A stretch of DNA of 64,000 nt from Lachnospiraceae bacterium A2 (GTDB lineage: Bacteria; Bacillota; Clostridia; Lachnospirales; Lachnospiraceae): positions 773,358-837,357 of the forward strand of contig KE159636.1 in the NCBI GenBank assembly GCA_000403315.2, given 5' to 3'. This document shows, piece by piece, positions 18,864-28,600 of the stretch. The notes beneath the pieces were generated by a model. The model was given only the letters and a program-made list of their open reading frames with translations, made no database searches and was not told where the DNA came from. The stretch's first letter is position 1. Every line of letters starts with the position of its first letter. The translations under genes were made by a program, and so were the position numbers.

Positions 18864-20449
18864 ACTCAAACTTCCCACACCGATTGGTGTGCTGAACCTT
18901 GAAAAATCAATACTTTAGTCTATAAAAAAGGCACAAACCTGCACTTGATGGTATAATTGAATTGCGAATAACAATCACACAGCAAGGAGATTTATGCCAT
19001 GTCAAGTATACCATATAATGCTGAAAACGGGAATGAGATTTCTAACTCTGTCACAAATTTTATGACCCAATTCCAAATTGGGAAACTTCTTTTCAAATGT
19101 AATGCCGGAAAAGCAAAAGGGATTCCGGTAATCGAAGTGTTTCGATACCTGTTCTGTCTCATTTTCTCGGATAGAAGCATGTATATGCAGCGGAAAACAG
19201 GCATATTTGATGGTTCATTCTGCAAGAACACCGTTTATCGCTTCCTCAATAATGCGAAGATTAACTGGTTTCGGTTCACAACCCTGCTTTCAAGCCGGAT
19301 CATTAACGATTTCATGAAGCCGCTTACGGATGAGAGCCGCAAAGATGTCTTCATTATTGATGACAGCCTGTTTGACCGTTCCCGTTCAAATAAAACGGAA
19401 CTTCTGGCGAAAGTCTTCGACCACTGCTCTATGAAGTACAAGAAAGGTTACCGTATGCTGACACTTGGATGGTCCGATGGCAACTCCTTTGTTCCGATCA
19501 ACCATCGTCTTCTGTCGGCAGCCGACGATAAAAATCTGCTCTGCAAAGCCGCAAACTTCGATGGACGTTCTCTTGCCGGGAAAAGGCGGAAAGAATCCAG
19601 ACGAAAGGCAACAGAAGTCTTGATTGACCTGATCAAAGCAGCACAATCATCTGGCGTTTCTGCAAAATATGTGCTGTTCGACAGTTGGTTTTCATCACCG
19701 AAGACCATTAGCGCATTAAAGACAGACTGCAAATTAGACACAATCGCAATGGTTAAGAAAAGCAGTAAAATCAAATATGGCTATCAGGATGGCAGATACA
19801 ACATCAAAGAAATCTATAAACAGTGTAAAAAACGCAGGGGCCGCTCCAAGTACCTGCTTTCTGTTGACGTAACCGTTGGTGATGAGGCAATTCCGGCAAA
19901 AATCGTCTGTGTCCGGAACAAAGGCAAGAGAAAAGACTGGCTTGCCATCATCAGCACGGACACAGCTATCTCAGCGGAAGAAATCATCCGTATCTATGGG
20001 AAACGCTGGGATATAGAGGTGTTTTTCAAAACCTGCAAATCCTATCTGCATCTGGTAAAGGAGTGCCGGAGCCTGTCCTATGATGCTTTGACTGCTCATG
20101 TATCCATTGTCTTTGCACGATATATGATGCTTGCAGTTACACAGCGGTGCAATACCGATGACAAAACGATATGTGAACTGTTTTTCCGTCTCATGGATGA
20201 ACTGGATGACATCACTTTCAATCAATCCATGAGGATTATCATGGACGCACTAATGGATGCCGTTATGGAATATTTCCACATCACAGAACAGCAGCTTGAG
20301 GAATTCACTGCCAGCTTTGTTCAGAGACTGCCGAAGTACATGCAAAAAGCATTGGAGTGCAGTTCAGCGGCTGCCTGAGCGCTATTTTGTGAGCTAAAGT
20401 ATTGATTTTTCAGGGAGCAAATCCCATTTTTAATGTGGGAAGTTTGAGT
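18864..20449 (+). mobile_element. IS4-family insertion sequence, copy 1
   Basis: A 1586-bp element with 16-bp perfect terminal inverted repeats ACTCAAACTTCCCACA and a single transposase gene. TAATT flanks both ends (18859-18863 and 20450-20454), the likely target duplication. The second copy at 31032-32617 is the same length, and its transposase is identical. Confidence 0.92.
18999..20378 (+). CDS. IS4-family transposase
   Basis: DDE transposase of 459 residues. Catalytic aspartates in FIIDDSLFDRS and LFDSWFSS, and the IS4 signature Y-2-R-3-E-6-K is exact in YGKRWDIEVFFKTCK. AAGGAG precedes the ATG. Identical protein at 31167. The reading frame is intact, so the element may be active. Confidence 0.95.
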   Translation: MSSIPYNAENGNEISNSVTNFMTQFQIGKLLFKCNAGKAKGIPVIEVFRYLFCLIFSDRSMYMQRKTGIFDGSFCKNTVYRFLNNAKINWFRFTTLLSSRIINDFMKPLTDESRKDVFIIDDSLFDRSRSNKTELLAKVFDHCSMKYKKGYRMLTLGWSDGNSFVPINHRLLSAADDKNLLCKAANFDGRSLAGKRRKESRRKATEVLIDLIKAAQSSGVSAKYVLFDSWFSSPKTISALKTDCKLDTIAMVKKSSKIKYGYQDGRYNIKEIYKQCKKRRGRSKYLLSVDVTVGDEAIPAKIVCVRNKGKRKDWLAIISTDTAISAEEIIRIYGKRWDIEVFFKTCKSYLHLVKECRSLSYDALTAHVSIVFARYMMLAVTQRCNTDDKTICELFFRLMDELDDITFNQSMRIIMDALMDAVMEYFHITEQQLEEFTASFVQRLPKYMQKALECSSAAA

Positions 20450-20558
20450 TAATTATAAAATATTTTCTATATGTTTTCCAGAAAAATCTTGACGGTTGGA
20501 AGAAATTGTATTTTAATTTGGACAGGACTTATTTCCCATGAAATTGGAGGGCACACCT

Positions 20559-21050
20559 ATGACAACAGAACAATTGATTGCAGAAGGGGCTATTTATTTC
20601 AGCCAGTTAAAAACCGGCCTGTCCCAATACCGGCACAAAACCGTTGTAATGGACGGGGAACAGGCATACCGGTTTTTCCTTGAAAAACAGCAGCAGGAAT
20701 ATCCAAAGAAGGCTTATGCGGATTTCTATTATTTTTCCCTGCCGCCAGAAGCAAGGCAGAAGGCAGGTTCCGTGCTGGGAAAAGAGGAACTCTTATATTT
20801 AGAGGGGCTTGGGGAAGGGATAGGCGGGCAAAAAGGGCAGCAGCTTTTCCAGAAAGGCTCCCTTATGGCGCCGGAAGCAGGGAAAGGGGAAATCATTTTC
20901 CCACTGGAGGAAAAACTGCTAAGGGCTGTCACAAAGCTAAACCAGGCGGAGATGCTTTTTTCTACCATCTATTTCACTGGGGAAAAAGGCAGGCGGAGCA
21001 CATGGTGGGGCAACTATGGAAGGGAGTACCTTGTTTTTTGGGAGGGATGA
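20559..21050 (+). CDS. Conserved hypothetical protein upstream of the AraC regulator
   Basis: Not recognised. 163 residues, soluble, with no signal peptide or membrane segment; rich in aromatic residues, ending LFSTIYFTGEKGRRSTWWGNYGREYL. ATG 20559 has GGAGGG eight bases upstream; an ATG seven codons earlier does not. A possible promoter is TTGACG (20489-20494) with TTTAAT (20512-20517). It stops three bases before the AraC gene, so they are probably co-transcribed. Confidence 0.65.
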   Translation: MTTEQLIAEGAIYFSQLKTGLSQYRHKTVVMDGEQAYRFFLEKQQQEYPKKAYADFYYFSLPPEARQKAGSVLGKEELLYLEGLGEGIGGQKGQQLFQKGSLMAPEAGKGEIIFPLEEKLLRAVTKLNQAEMLFSTIYFTGEKGRRSTWWGNYGREYLVFWEG

Positions 21051-21053
21051 GGG

Positions 21054-21941
21054 ATGGAAGATGCATATGTATTACAGCTCACCGGGTCGAAATTCCAAGA
21101 TTTGTACCTGTGTTTCTGTGGAATGTCTGAATGTGAGCCAAACCACAGCTTTGGCCCTGCCGTCCGCCCAAATTATATTATCCATTATATCCTGTCAGGG
21201 AAGGGCATTTACCAGGTAGGGGAGGAACGGTATGAGCTGCAGCAGGGGCAGGGGTTTTTAATTGAGCCGGAAGCCGTTACCTTTTACAAAGCGGATGGGC
21301 AGGAGCCCTGGACTTACCTTTGGATTGGGTTCGGCGGGGAGCAGGCGGAGGTATACCTGCAGGACCTTGGGCTTAACAGCAGCCAGCTTATCTTCCAGAG
21401 CGGCCAAGGGAAGGACTTGCAGCGGATTGTGGCAACCATGCTGGGGTTCCATGCTTCATCCCAGACAGGCCAGTATTACCTCCAAAGCCTTCTGTATGAA
21501 TTTTTTGCAGTGCTGACAAAAGACGCCCAGCTTGCGGCTGTGGCAAAGGAAACAAAGGAAAGCATTTATGTGCAGAAGGCCATTAATTATATCCGCAACA
21601 ATTATTCTGCCGGAATTAGCGTCAAGGACATTGCGGAGCATGTCTGCGTCAGCCGCAGCTACCTCTACAAGGTATTTGAGGAAACCCTGGAAATGTCCCC
21701 AAAGGATTTCCTGACGCAGTTCCAAATCTCCAGGTCTAAAGAACTTCTGACAGTAACAGATTTATCTATTGAAGGGGTTGCCCTGTCCTGTGGGTATGGG
21801 GACGCCCTTGTGTATTCCAAAACCTTTAAAAAAATTATTGGCATGCCGCCCAGCGTTTACCGCAGGGTGCACCGGGAGGAGGTCAAGGAGCAATTACAGG
21901 CAGGGGGAAAGAAATTGGAAAAGCTGCTGGAAACATTTTGA
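21054..21941 (+). CDS. AraC-family transcriptional regulator with cupin sensor
   Basis: N-terminal cupin-like sugar-sensing domain (about 1-150: GPAVRPNYIIHYILSGKGIYQVGEERY, a sequence common in raffinose/alpha-galactoside regulators) and C-terminal double HTH (about 185-285: ISVKDIAEHVCVSRSYLYKVFEE, CGYGDALVYSKTFKKIIGMPP). It lies directly before the alpha-galactosidase gene and likely activates it in response to melibiose- or raffinose-type sugars (inference). Confidence 0.88.
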   Translation: MEDAYVLQLTGSKFQDLYLCFCGMSECEPNHSFGPAVRPNYIIHYILSGKGIYQVGEERYELQQGQGFLIEPEAVTFYKADGQEPWTYLWIGFGGEQAEVYLQDLGLNSSQLIFQSGQGKDLQRIVATMLGFHASSQTGQYYLQSLLYEFFAVLTKDAQLAAVAKETKESIYVQKAINYIRNNYSAGISVKDIAEHVCVSRSYLYKVFEETLEMSPKDFLTQFQISRSKELLTVTDLSIEGVALSCGYGDALVYSKTFKKIIGMPPSVYRRVHREEVKEQLQAGGKKLEKLLETF

Positions 21942-22025
21942 CTGATTTCTAAAACAAAACTTTCTAACGTGGATGGGAAAGCTATACTATAATAAAACCA
22001 TCTTAAGAGTTAGGGAGGTTAGGAA

Positions 22026-24251
22026 ATGGGTATTATTTTTCATGAAAAAACAAAGGTATTCCACTTACAGAACAGCTCCATCAGCTATCTGATGATGGTT
22101 CTGCCAAATGGGCAGATGGGGCACTTATATTTTGGGAAAAGGATCCATGACAGGGAAGGGTTTGGGGACTTGCTGGAAACAGCCCCCCGCCCTATGTCTT
22201 CCTGCACGTTTGAGGGGAACAAAGAATTTTCCCTGGAACATATTAAGCAGGAGCTGCCCAGCTATGGCACGGGGGACTACCGGAGCCCGGCGGTGGAGGT
22301 AAAGCAGGAAAACGGAAGCAGGATTTCAAGCTTCCAGTACCATTCCCACCATATAGATCCTGGGAAACCAAGGCTTCTGGGGCTGCCTGCTACTTATGTG
22401 GAGGACAAGGCAGAAGCGGAAACCCTTGTGCTGGATCTGTATGATGATGTGGCTGGGATATGGGCGGAGGTGTTTTACACTATATTTGCAGAAGGGGGCG
22501 TCATTGCAAGGAGCGTCCGCTATATCAATAAAGGGAACCAGCCTGTCCAGTTGGGCCGTGCCATGAGCCTGTGCCTGGATTTGCCGGACTGTAACTATGA
22601 CTGGGTGCAGTTTTCCGGCGTGTGGGCAAGGGAACGCCATCTGAAATCCCGCAGGCTTACTATGGGCATACAGTCGGTAGGCAGCATGAGGGGGAATTCC
22701 TCCCATGAGCATAACCCCTTTGTAATCCTGAAACGCCCGGACACCGGGGAGGGGCAGGGGGAGGCCATTGGGTTCAGCTTTGTGTACAGTGGGAATTTCC
22801 TGATACAAGCGGAAGTGGACGGGCATGACAATACAAGGGTGCTGGTGGGCATCCACCCGGATACCTTTGAATGGCAGTTAGGGCCAAAGGAAACATTCCA
22901 GACGCCGGAGGCAGTGATGGCCTATACGGATTTTGGGCTGAACCATTTAAGCCAGACATTCCACAGGCTATTCCAGAAACGGCTGGCACGTGGGTACTGG
23001 CGGGACCGGGTGCGCCCCATCCTGATCAATAACTGGGAAGCCACGTATTTTGATTTCACCGAGGATAAATTGGTGCAGATTGCCCAAAAGGCAAAAGAGT
23101 GCGGCGTGGAGCTGTTTGTGCTGGACGACGGATGGTTTGGCGCAAGGAGCAATGACTGTGCGGGGCTTGGGGACTGGACGGCCAACAGGGAGCGTCTGGC
23201 AAACGGCATTACCGGGCTGGCAGAACGGATAGAGCAGATTGGCATGAAATTCGGCCTGTGGTTTGAGCCGGAAATGGTGAATAAGGATTCTGACCTGTAC
23301 CGCAGCCATCCAGACTGGATTATCCAAACCCCTGACAGGCCAAACAGCCATGGCAGGAACCAATTTGTGCTGGATTTCTCCAGGACAGAGGTTGTGGACT
23401 GTATTTTTGGGATGATGGCAAAGATTTTGCGGGCGGCAAAAGTTTCCTATATAAAATGGGACATGAACCGCAGCATTACGGAGTGTTTCAGCCAAGCCTA
23501 CGGCCCAAAGCAGCAAGGGGAAATTTTCCACCGTTATATCCTTGGGGTGTATGATTTGTATGAACGTCTGGTTTCGGAATTCCCAGAGGTGCTGTTTGAG
23601 TCCTGTGCCAGCGGCGGCGGAAGGTTTGACCCGGGCATTTTATATTACGCCCCCCAGGGCTGGGCAAGCGACAATTCTGATGCAGTGGAGCGGATGAAAA
23701 TTCAGTACGGCACTTCCATGTGCTATCCGGTAAGCAGCATCGGCAGCCATGTGTCTGTGGTGCCAAACCACCAGATGTACCGCAGCACCCCGCTGCATAC
23801 AAGGGCAAATGTGGCATATTTTGGGACATTTGGCTATGAGCTGGACTTAAACAAACTGACAGAAACGGAGATTGCAGAAGTCAAAGGGCAGATAGCATTT
23901 ATGAAGGAGTACCGGGGCCTTTTGCAGTTTGGCACGTTTTACCGCCTGAAAAGCCCATTTGAAGGGAATGAAATGGCATGGATGGTTGTCAGCAGGGATA
24001 AAAAGACGGCAGTGGTGGGCTGGTACCGGATTTTAAATGAGGTAAACGGCTGTTTTACCCGGGTGAAGCTGCAGGGGCTTTGTGAGGATTTCTGCTATGA
24101 AAACAGCAGGGACGGTTCGGTGCATTATGGGGATGAACTGATGAACCTTGGGCTGGTTACTTCCGATGCGACGGCAGGGCAGCAGCCAGATAGCCAGGCG
24201 CCTTGCACGGATTATGAGTCGCGGGTTTATGTGTTGAAAGCAATAGGGTAG
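22026..24251 (+). CDS. Alpha-galactosidase, GH36
   Basis: Releases galactose from raffinose-family sugars or melibiose. 741 residues, typical for bacterial GH36. Motifs: LFVLDDGWFGARSND, GLWFEPEMVNKDSDLY, nucleophile Asp in YIKWDMNR, the SCASGGGRFDPG loop, and acid/base Asp in WASDNSDA. No signal peptide, so cytoplasmic. TAGGGAGG precedes the ATG. TATAAT at 21988-21993 lacks a good -35, as expected for a promoter needing the upstream AraC activator. Confidence 0.93.
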   Translation: MGIIFHEKTKVFHLQNSSISYLMMVLPNGQMGHLYFGKRIHDREGFGDLLETAPRPMSSCTFEGNKEFSLEHIKQELPSYGTGDYRSPAVEVKQENGSRISSFQYHSHHIDPGKPRLLGLPATYVEDKAEAETLVLDLYDDVAGIWAEVFYTIFAEGGVIARSVRYINKGNQPVQLGRAMSLCLDLPDCNYDWVQFSGVWARERHLKSRRLTMGIQSVGSMRGNSSHEHNPFVILKRPDTGEGQGEAIGFSFVYSGNFLIQAEVDGHDNTRVLVGIHPDTFEWQLGPKETFQTPEAVMAYTDFGLNHLSQTFHRLFQKRLARGYWRDRVRPILINNWEATYFDFTEDKLVQIAQKAKECGVELFVLDDGWFGARSNDCAGLGDWTANRERLANGITGLAERIEQIGMKFGLWFEPEMVNKDSDLYRSHPDWIIQTPDRPNSHGRNQFVLDFSRTEVVDCIFGMMAKILRAAKVSYIKWDMNRSITECFSQAYGPKQQGEIFHRYILGVYDLYERLVSEFPEVLFESCASGGGRFDPGILYYAPQGWASDNSDAVERMKIQYGTSMCYPVSSIGSHVSVVPNHQMYRSTPLHTRANVAYFGTFGYELDLNKLTETEIAEVKGQIAFMKEYRGLLQFGTFYRLKSPFEGNEMAWMVVSRDKKTAVVGWYRILNEVNGCFTRVKLQGLCEDFCYENSRDGSVHYGDELMNLGLVTSDATAGQQPDSQAPCTDYESRVYVLKAIG

Positions 24252-24259
24252 GTGGAAGC

Positions 24260-24892
24260 ATGAGTGTGAAAATGAAAAAATTTTGTTATATGGTATTTGG
24301 GATTTTATTAATTGGAATCTGCGTGGCGGCTTTCCGGATGTCTGGGTTTGGGGTAGACCCATTTACCTGCATGAACCTTGGCATCAGCATGTTCATCCAT
24401 ATGGGGTTTGGGACATGGCAGCTTATTGTAAATGCGGTCTTGCTGGTACTTGTCTTTTTCACCGTCCGCCATTGCATTGGCCTTGGGACGGTGGTGAACA
24501 TGGTCTGCGTGGGCTATATTTCAGATTTCCTTTGCTGGGTAATGGAGGATATCATAAATCTGCAGATGAATTGGCCCCTGAAATTTTTTATGCTGTTTTT
24601 GGGGATGCTGTTTGCATCTTCCGGGGTGGCGTTTTATATGGTGGCTGAGATGGGGGTTGCGCCTTATGACAGCATGGCGTTTATTATTGAGAAATTCTCA
24701 AAGGGGAAAATTCCCTTCCAGTATGGGAGGGTCTGTTCGGATGTGGTGGTAATGGCAATTGGCGTTGCCTTCTGCGCGGCGTCTGGGAACTCCATTTTTC
24801 AGGTGGTAGGGCTTGGGACGCTGATTAATTCTATGTTTAACGGGCCATTTATCCAGTTTTTCCGCAGCAGGATTGAAAAGACACTTCCTTGA
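24260..24892 (+). CDS. YczE/YitT-like integral membrane protein
   Basis: 210 residues, about five hydrophobic segments, with GVDPFTCMNLGIS near the first loop and GVAPYDSMAFIIEKFSKGKIPFQYGRVCSD in the second half, repeating a G-V-x-P-(F/Y) pattern typical of YczE-family proteins. Function in the family is unknown. It starts eight bases after the alpha-galactosidase stop, so it belongs to that transcript. Confidence 0.75.
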   Translation: MSVKMKKFCYMVFGILLIGICVAAFRMSGFGVDPFTCMNLGISMFIHMGFGTWQLIVNAVLLVLVFFTVRHCIGLGTVVNMVCVGYISDFLCWVMEDIINLQMNWPLKFFMLFLGMLFASSGVAFYMVAEMGVAPYDSMAFIIEKFSKGKIPFQYGRVCSDVVVMAIGVAFCAASGNSIFQVVGLGTLINSMFNGPFIQFFRSRIEKTLP

Positions 24893-24926
24893 ATTGCAAA
24901 ATGGGGAAACTCAAACCAAATAATGT

Positions 24927-24955
24927 TTGTATTATCCAGAAAAATTCGTTATACT
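24927..24955 (+). promoter_or_regulatory. Promoter of the exonuclease-topB cluster
   Basis: TTGTAT (24927-24932) and TATACT (24950-24955) at 17-bp spacing, about 40 bases before the exonuclease start. Confidence 0.55.
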
Positions 24956-24996
24956 GGAAAAAGCATGAAAATTGTATCTGCAAGGGAGAAAACAAT

Positions 24997-25671
24997 ATGA
25001 TAGGGAACAGAGGAAAACGCCTGTCCCAGTACCTTGGCGACTATGTGGTATTCGATTTGGAAACCACAGGCGTCCGCCAGGGGGTGGACAGGATTGTAGA
25101 AATATCTGCTATCCGTGTACGCAGCCACCAGCCGGCAGGGGAGTACACCACGCTGGCAGACCCGGAAATGCATATCCCCAAAGCTGCAACTGCAGTCAAT
25201 GGGATTACTGATGAAATGGTAGAGGGAGCCCCCAAGATGGCGGACGCTGTCCAGGGCTTTTTGGATTTTATTGGAAATGACATTCTGGTAGGCCATAACA
25301 TACATACGTTTGACTTGAATTTCATTTGTCAGGCAGCCATGGAAACACTTGGCGCAGAGCTGAAAAATGATTATGTCGACACGCTGTATCTGTCGCGGAG
25401 GCTCCTTCCCCAGCTTTCCCACCACAGGCTGTCCGATGTGTCGGAATACTTTGGCATCAGTACAGCCGGGGCACACCGCGCACTGGCGGACTGTACCATG
25501 AACCAGAAATGCTATGAAGAACTGGGAAAACTATTGGAAGAAACCAGAAAGACGCAGCCTGACGTCCTCTGCCCCCTGTGCGGCGCGGAAATGGTAAAAC
25601 GGAAGGGGAAATATGGGGAATTTTACGGCTGCAGCAATTTTCCCGGCTGCCGGGGAACCCGGAAACTTTAA
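24997..25671 (+). CDS. DnaQ-like 3'-5' exonuclease with topoisomerase-type zinc ribbon
   Basis: DEDDh exonuclease domain about 10-180: FDLETTG (motif I), VGHNIHTFDLNF (II), GAHRALADC (III). The C-terminus (about 190-224) is a four-cysteine zinc ribbon of the topoisomerase type, CPLCGAEM...GCSNFPGC. ATG 24997 follows AAGGGAG; the longer frame overlaps the preceding gene and contains the promoter. Two genes later comes topB, with similar zinc fingers, suggesting a shared role in DNA processing (inference). Confidence 0.85.
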   Translation: MIGNRGKRLSQYLGDYVVFDLETTGVRQGVDRIVEISAIRVRSHQPAGEYTTLADPEMHIPKAATAVNGITDEMVEGAPKMADAVQGFLDFIGNDILVGHNIHTFDLNFICQAAMETLGAELKNDYVDTLYLSRRLLPQLSHHRLSDVSEYFGISTAGAHRALADCTMNQKCYEELGKLLEETRKTQPDVLCPLCGAEMVKRKGKYGEFYGCSNFPGCRGTRKL

Positions 25672-25685
25672 ATGGAGGGAAGGAA

Positions 25686-25913
25686 ATGTTTGGAAAAAAG
25701 AAGAAAACCCATACAAAGCAGCAGCCCTATAACCCCCAAAAACAGACGCCGGCCATCCGTGCCAGCATCTGCACAGGGGAGCAGGTAGCAGGGTTTCAGG
25801 ATAACGAAACCGGGAAATTTGAGGAGGCCGTGTTTATCCGCGGCGAAAAAGATTTGGAAGAATTCTGTATCCAATATGCGGTAAGGCGGGAAGATATCAA
25901 AAAAATCTGGTAG
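25686..25913 (+). CDS. Small conserved hypothetical protein
   Basis: 75 residues starting MFGKKKKTHTKQQ, a lysine-rich N-terminus, then an acidic C-terminal half. ATG 25686 follows GGAGGGAAGG and lies 15 bases after the exonuclease stop; topB begins 32 bases after this gene. No motif recognised. Its place between two DNA-processing genes is the only clue. Confidence 0.65.
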   Translation: MFGKKKKTHTKQQPYNPQKQTPAIRASICTGEQVAGFQDNETGKFEEAVFIRGEKDLEEFCIQYAVRREDIKKIW

Positions 25914-25944
25914 TCCCGAATCATCAGGAAGGAATGGAAAGACA

Positions 25945-28167
25945 ATGAAATCATTAGTAATTGCAGAAAAGCCCAGCGTAGGCCGGGACATTGCCCGTGT
26001 ATTGGGCTGCAGCAAAGGCGGCAGCGGCTTTCTGGAAGGCAAAGACTATGTAGTGACCTGGGCGCTGGGGCATCTGGTAGAACTCTCCGACCCGGAAAGC
26101 TACGGGGAACAGTGGAAAACATGGAAGATGGAAACCCTGCCCATGCTGCCGGAACATTTGGAGATCCAAGTCATCAAGAAAACAGGCAAACAGTACCAGA
26201 CGGTAAAAGCCCAGATGTACCGGAAGGATATCGGGGAGCTTATCATTGCCACAGACGCAGGCAGGGAAGGGGAATTGGTAGCCCGCTGGATTATCAAGAA
26301 AGCAGGGGTGAAAAAGCCCATGAAGCGGCTGTGGATTTCCTCGGTGACAGACCAGGCAATCCGGCAGGGATTTTCCCATTTAAAAGACGCAAGGGAGTAC
26401 CAGAAGCTGTATGAAGCAGCCGTGGCAAGGGCGGAAGCCGACTGGCTGGTAGGGCTTAACGCTACCCGCGCACTGACAGTCAAGCATAATGCCCAGCTTT
26501 CCTGTGGCCGGGTCCAGACCCCTACCCTTGCCATGATTGCAAAGCGGGAGAGCCAAATTAAGGAGTTCAGGCCCAAGGCTTACTATGGCTTAAAGGCGAA
26601 AGGCAGCGGCGTGCTTTGGAGCTGGAAATCCAAGGACAACAGCGCCAGCACATATTCCGGGGAAACCATAAAAAAGGTACAGGAAAAAGTAACGAACAGC
26701 ACAGGGACAGTAGAGGAAATCAAGACGAAAGACCAGAAATCTTATGCTCCCCAGCTTTATGACCTGACTTCCCTCCAACAGGACGCTAACCGGATGTTTG
26801 GCTTTTCTGCCAAGCAGACCCTGGACTATATGCAGCATCTCTATGAAAGGTATAAGGTGGTGACATACCCAAGGACGGATTCCAGATATTTGACGCAGGA
26901 TATTGTGGGCACTTTGCCGGAGCGGGTAAAGGCCTGCCGGGTGGGGAGCTACGGGAATTTGTGCAGCAGGCTGTTAAAATCCCCAATTAAAGGCGGCAAA
27001 TCCTTTGTAGATGACAAAAAGGTATCCGACCACCACGCCATCATCCCCACGGAACAGGGCATCAGCCTCAGCGAGCTGGAGTATGGGGAGCGCAAAATTT
27101 ATGAACTGGTAATTTCCCGGTTCCTCGCAGCCTTGCTGCCGCCCTGTGAATACCAGCAGACGGAAGTTACGGTGCTCTGCCAGGGGGAACGCTTTTCTGT
27201 AAAAGGGAAAGTAATTAAGAAATCCGGCTGGCAGGAAATCAAAGGCATCCAGGCAGAAGCCGGAATCCTGCCGGAAGAAGATGAGGAACTGCCCGGGAAT
27301 ACTGTCCCCGGCGGAAAAGACGAGGTGGAAGGGAACCTCCCGGAATTTACCAAGGGCCAGAAAATAATGTTTACGGAAACAAAAATCACAGAGGGAAAGA
27401 CCAAGCCGCCCCTGCCTTTTACCGAAGCTACCCTTTTGGCTGCCATGGAAAATCCTGCCAAATATATGGAACATGCTGATAAAGGCCTGCAAAAAACCCT
27501 TGGGGAAACCGGCGGCTTAGGGACGGTTGCCACCCGTGCAGATATTATTGAAAAGCTTTTTAACAGCTTTATGATAGAAAAGAAGGATAAATATATCCAC
27601 CTGACCTCCAAGGGAAGGCAGGTGCTGGAGCTTGCGCCCCAAGGCCTGACCTCCCCGGAACTGACTGCCCGGTGGGAACAGCAGTTGGCAGATATTGCCA
27701 AAGGGAAGGCCAGAAAAAAAGATTTTGAAGCGGAAATCCGTTCCTATACGGCAGACATTGTAAAAGACATTGCCGCTTCTTCCAAAACCTACCGCCATGA
27801 TAACCTGACTGGGAAAAAATGCCCGGACTGCGGGAAGCTGCTTTTGGAAGTCAACCATAAAAATGGGCGGATGCTGGTATGCCAGGACCGGGAATGCGGC
27901 TACCGGAAAACCTTGTCCAGAACCACCAATGCCCGCTGCCCCCAGTGCCATAAAAAAATGGAATTAGTGGGGGAAGGGGACGGCCAGCGCTTTACCTGTG
28001 TGTGCGGCTACCGGGAAAAACTCTCTGCTTTTGAAAAACGTAAGAAAGAAAGCGGCGGGGGCGTTTCCAAAAAAGATGTTTCCAAATATATGAACAAAAT
28101 GAAGCAGGAGGCAAAGGAGCCTATCAACAATGCATTTGCCGATGCATTTGCAAAGCTTAAGCTGTAA
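25945..28167 (+). CDS. topB: DNA topoisomerase III
   Basis: Type IA topoisomerase that decatenates DNA. Toprim domain at 1-150 (LVIAEKPSVGRDIA, IIATDAGREGELVA), catalytic tyrosine in VVTYPRTDSRYLT, GLGTVATRADIIEKL late motif, and a C-terminal tail with zinc-ribbon cysteines (KCPDCGKL, CPQCHKKM). 740 residues. Starts after AGGAAGG. Ordinary chromosomal form; the accessory elements in the window carry no topoisomerase of their own. Confidence 0.94.
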   Translation: MKSLVIAEKPSVGRDIARVLGCSKGGSGFLEGKDYVVTWALGHLVELSDPESYGEQWKTWKMETLPMLPEHLEIQVIKKTGKQYQTVKAQMYRKDIGELIIATDAGREGELVARWIIKKAGVKKPMKRLWISSVTDQAIRQGFSHLKDAREYQKLYEAAVARAEADWLVGLNATRALTVKHNAQLSCGRVQTPTLAMIAKRESQIKEFRPKAYYGLKAKGSGVLWSWKSKDNSASTYSGETIKKVQEKVTNSTGTVEEIKTKDQKSYAPQLYDLTSLQQDANRMFGFSAKQTLDYMQHLYERYKVVTYPRTDSRYLTQDIVGTLPERVKACRVGSYGNLCSRLLKSPIKGGKSFVDDKKVSDHHAIIPTEQGISLSELEYGERKIYELVISRFLAALLPPCEYQQTEVTVLCQGERFSVKGKVIKKSGWQEIKGIQAEAGILPEEDEELPGNTVPGGKDEVEGNLPEFTKGQKIMFTETKITEGKTKPPLPFTEATLLAAMENPAKYMEHADKGLQKTLGETGGLGTVATRADIIEKLFNSFMIEKKDKYIHLTSKGRQVLELAPQGLTSPELTARWEQQLADIAKGKARKKDFEAEIRSYTADIVKDIAASSKTYRHDNLTGKKCPDCGKLLLEVNHKNGRMLVCQDRECGYRKTLSRTTNARCPQCHKKMELVGEGDGQRFTCVCGYREKLSAFEKRKKESGGGVSKKDVSKYMNKMKQEAKEPINNAFADAFAKLKL

Positions 28168-28475
28168 GATATGGAACAAAGTGGGCAAGCCCACTTCAAC
28201 TCCCCTACCCCTCAATCATGAGGGGCTTGGACACTTTGCGCGCCGAGCACAATTGCGAAGCAATATTTTACCTCTTGTGCGAGTACCCTCGCTTCGCTGG
28301 GGCAGACCCTGCGCATATTATTTTTTGTCTTATAGGAAAGACACTTTCACGCTTTAGCGTGGCAAGGTATTTCCTATAAGAGAACAAAGAATCCTGCTTT
28401 GCAGGATTCTCCGCCTGCGGCGGGTCGCTTTGCGACAGATTTCAGATCCGCCGCAGTGCGATAAAAGCTTATGGT
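28168..28475. repeat. Hairpin-rich intergenic block after topB
   Basis: No gene. Contains: a CCCCTCA/TGAGGGG hairpin at 28208-28225 whose context recurs inverted near 18094-18119; an interrupted palindrome at 28329-28380 (CTTATAGGAAA/TTTCCTATAAG with CACGC/GCGTG inside), preceded by 17 bases (28321-28337) identical to 7511-7527; and copy 2 of the multi-hairpin repeat at 28386-28465. Which of these ends topB transcription is not clear. Confidence 0.7.
28386..28465. repeat. Multi-hairpin intergenic repeat, copy 2
   Basis: Near-identical to 18012-18092 in the same orientation, with differences only around 28443-28447 and at the ends. Same three nested hairpins. Confidence 0.8.
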
Positions 28476-28596
28476 GATTAGGGTATTAAAAGCACCTTTG
28501 GTGCAGCGCCCATACCATATAGTTCTATTGCAAATGGATTTGCATATCACTATATGGTATAGAGCGGGTGCAGCGCACCCTATTGGCATCCGAATC
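28476..28596 (-). repeat. 121-bp palindromic repeat (copy C, full length)
   Basis: Inverted relative to copy B (18732-18852), equal length. Shared parts include TGCAGCGCACC, the inner AT-rich palindrome and GCAAATGGATTTGC. It ends five bases before the chemoreceptor stop codon and could fold as that gene's 3' hairpin. Confidence 0.8.
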
Positions 28597-28600
28597 TGGA

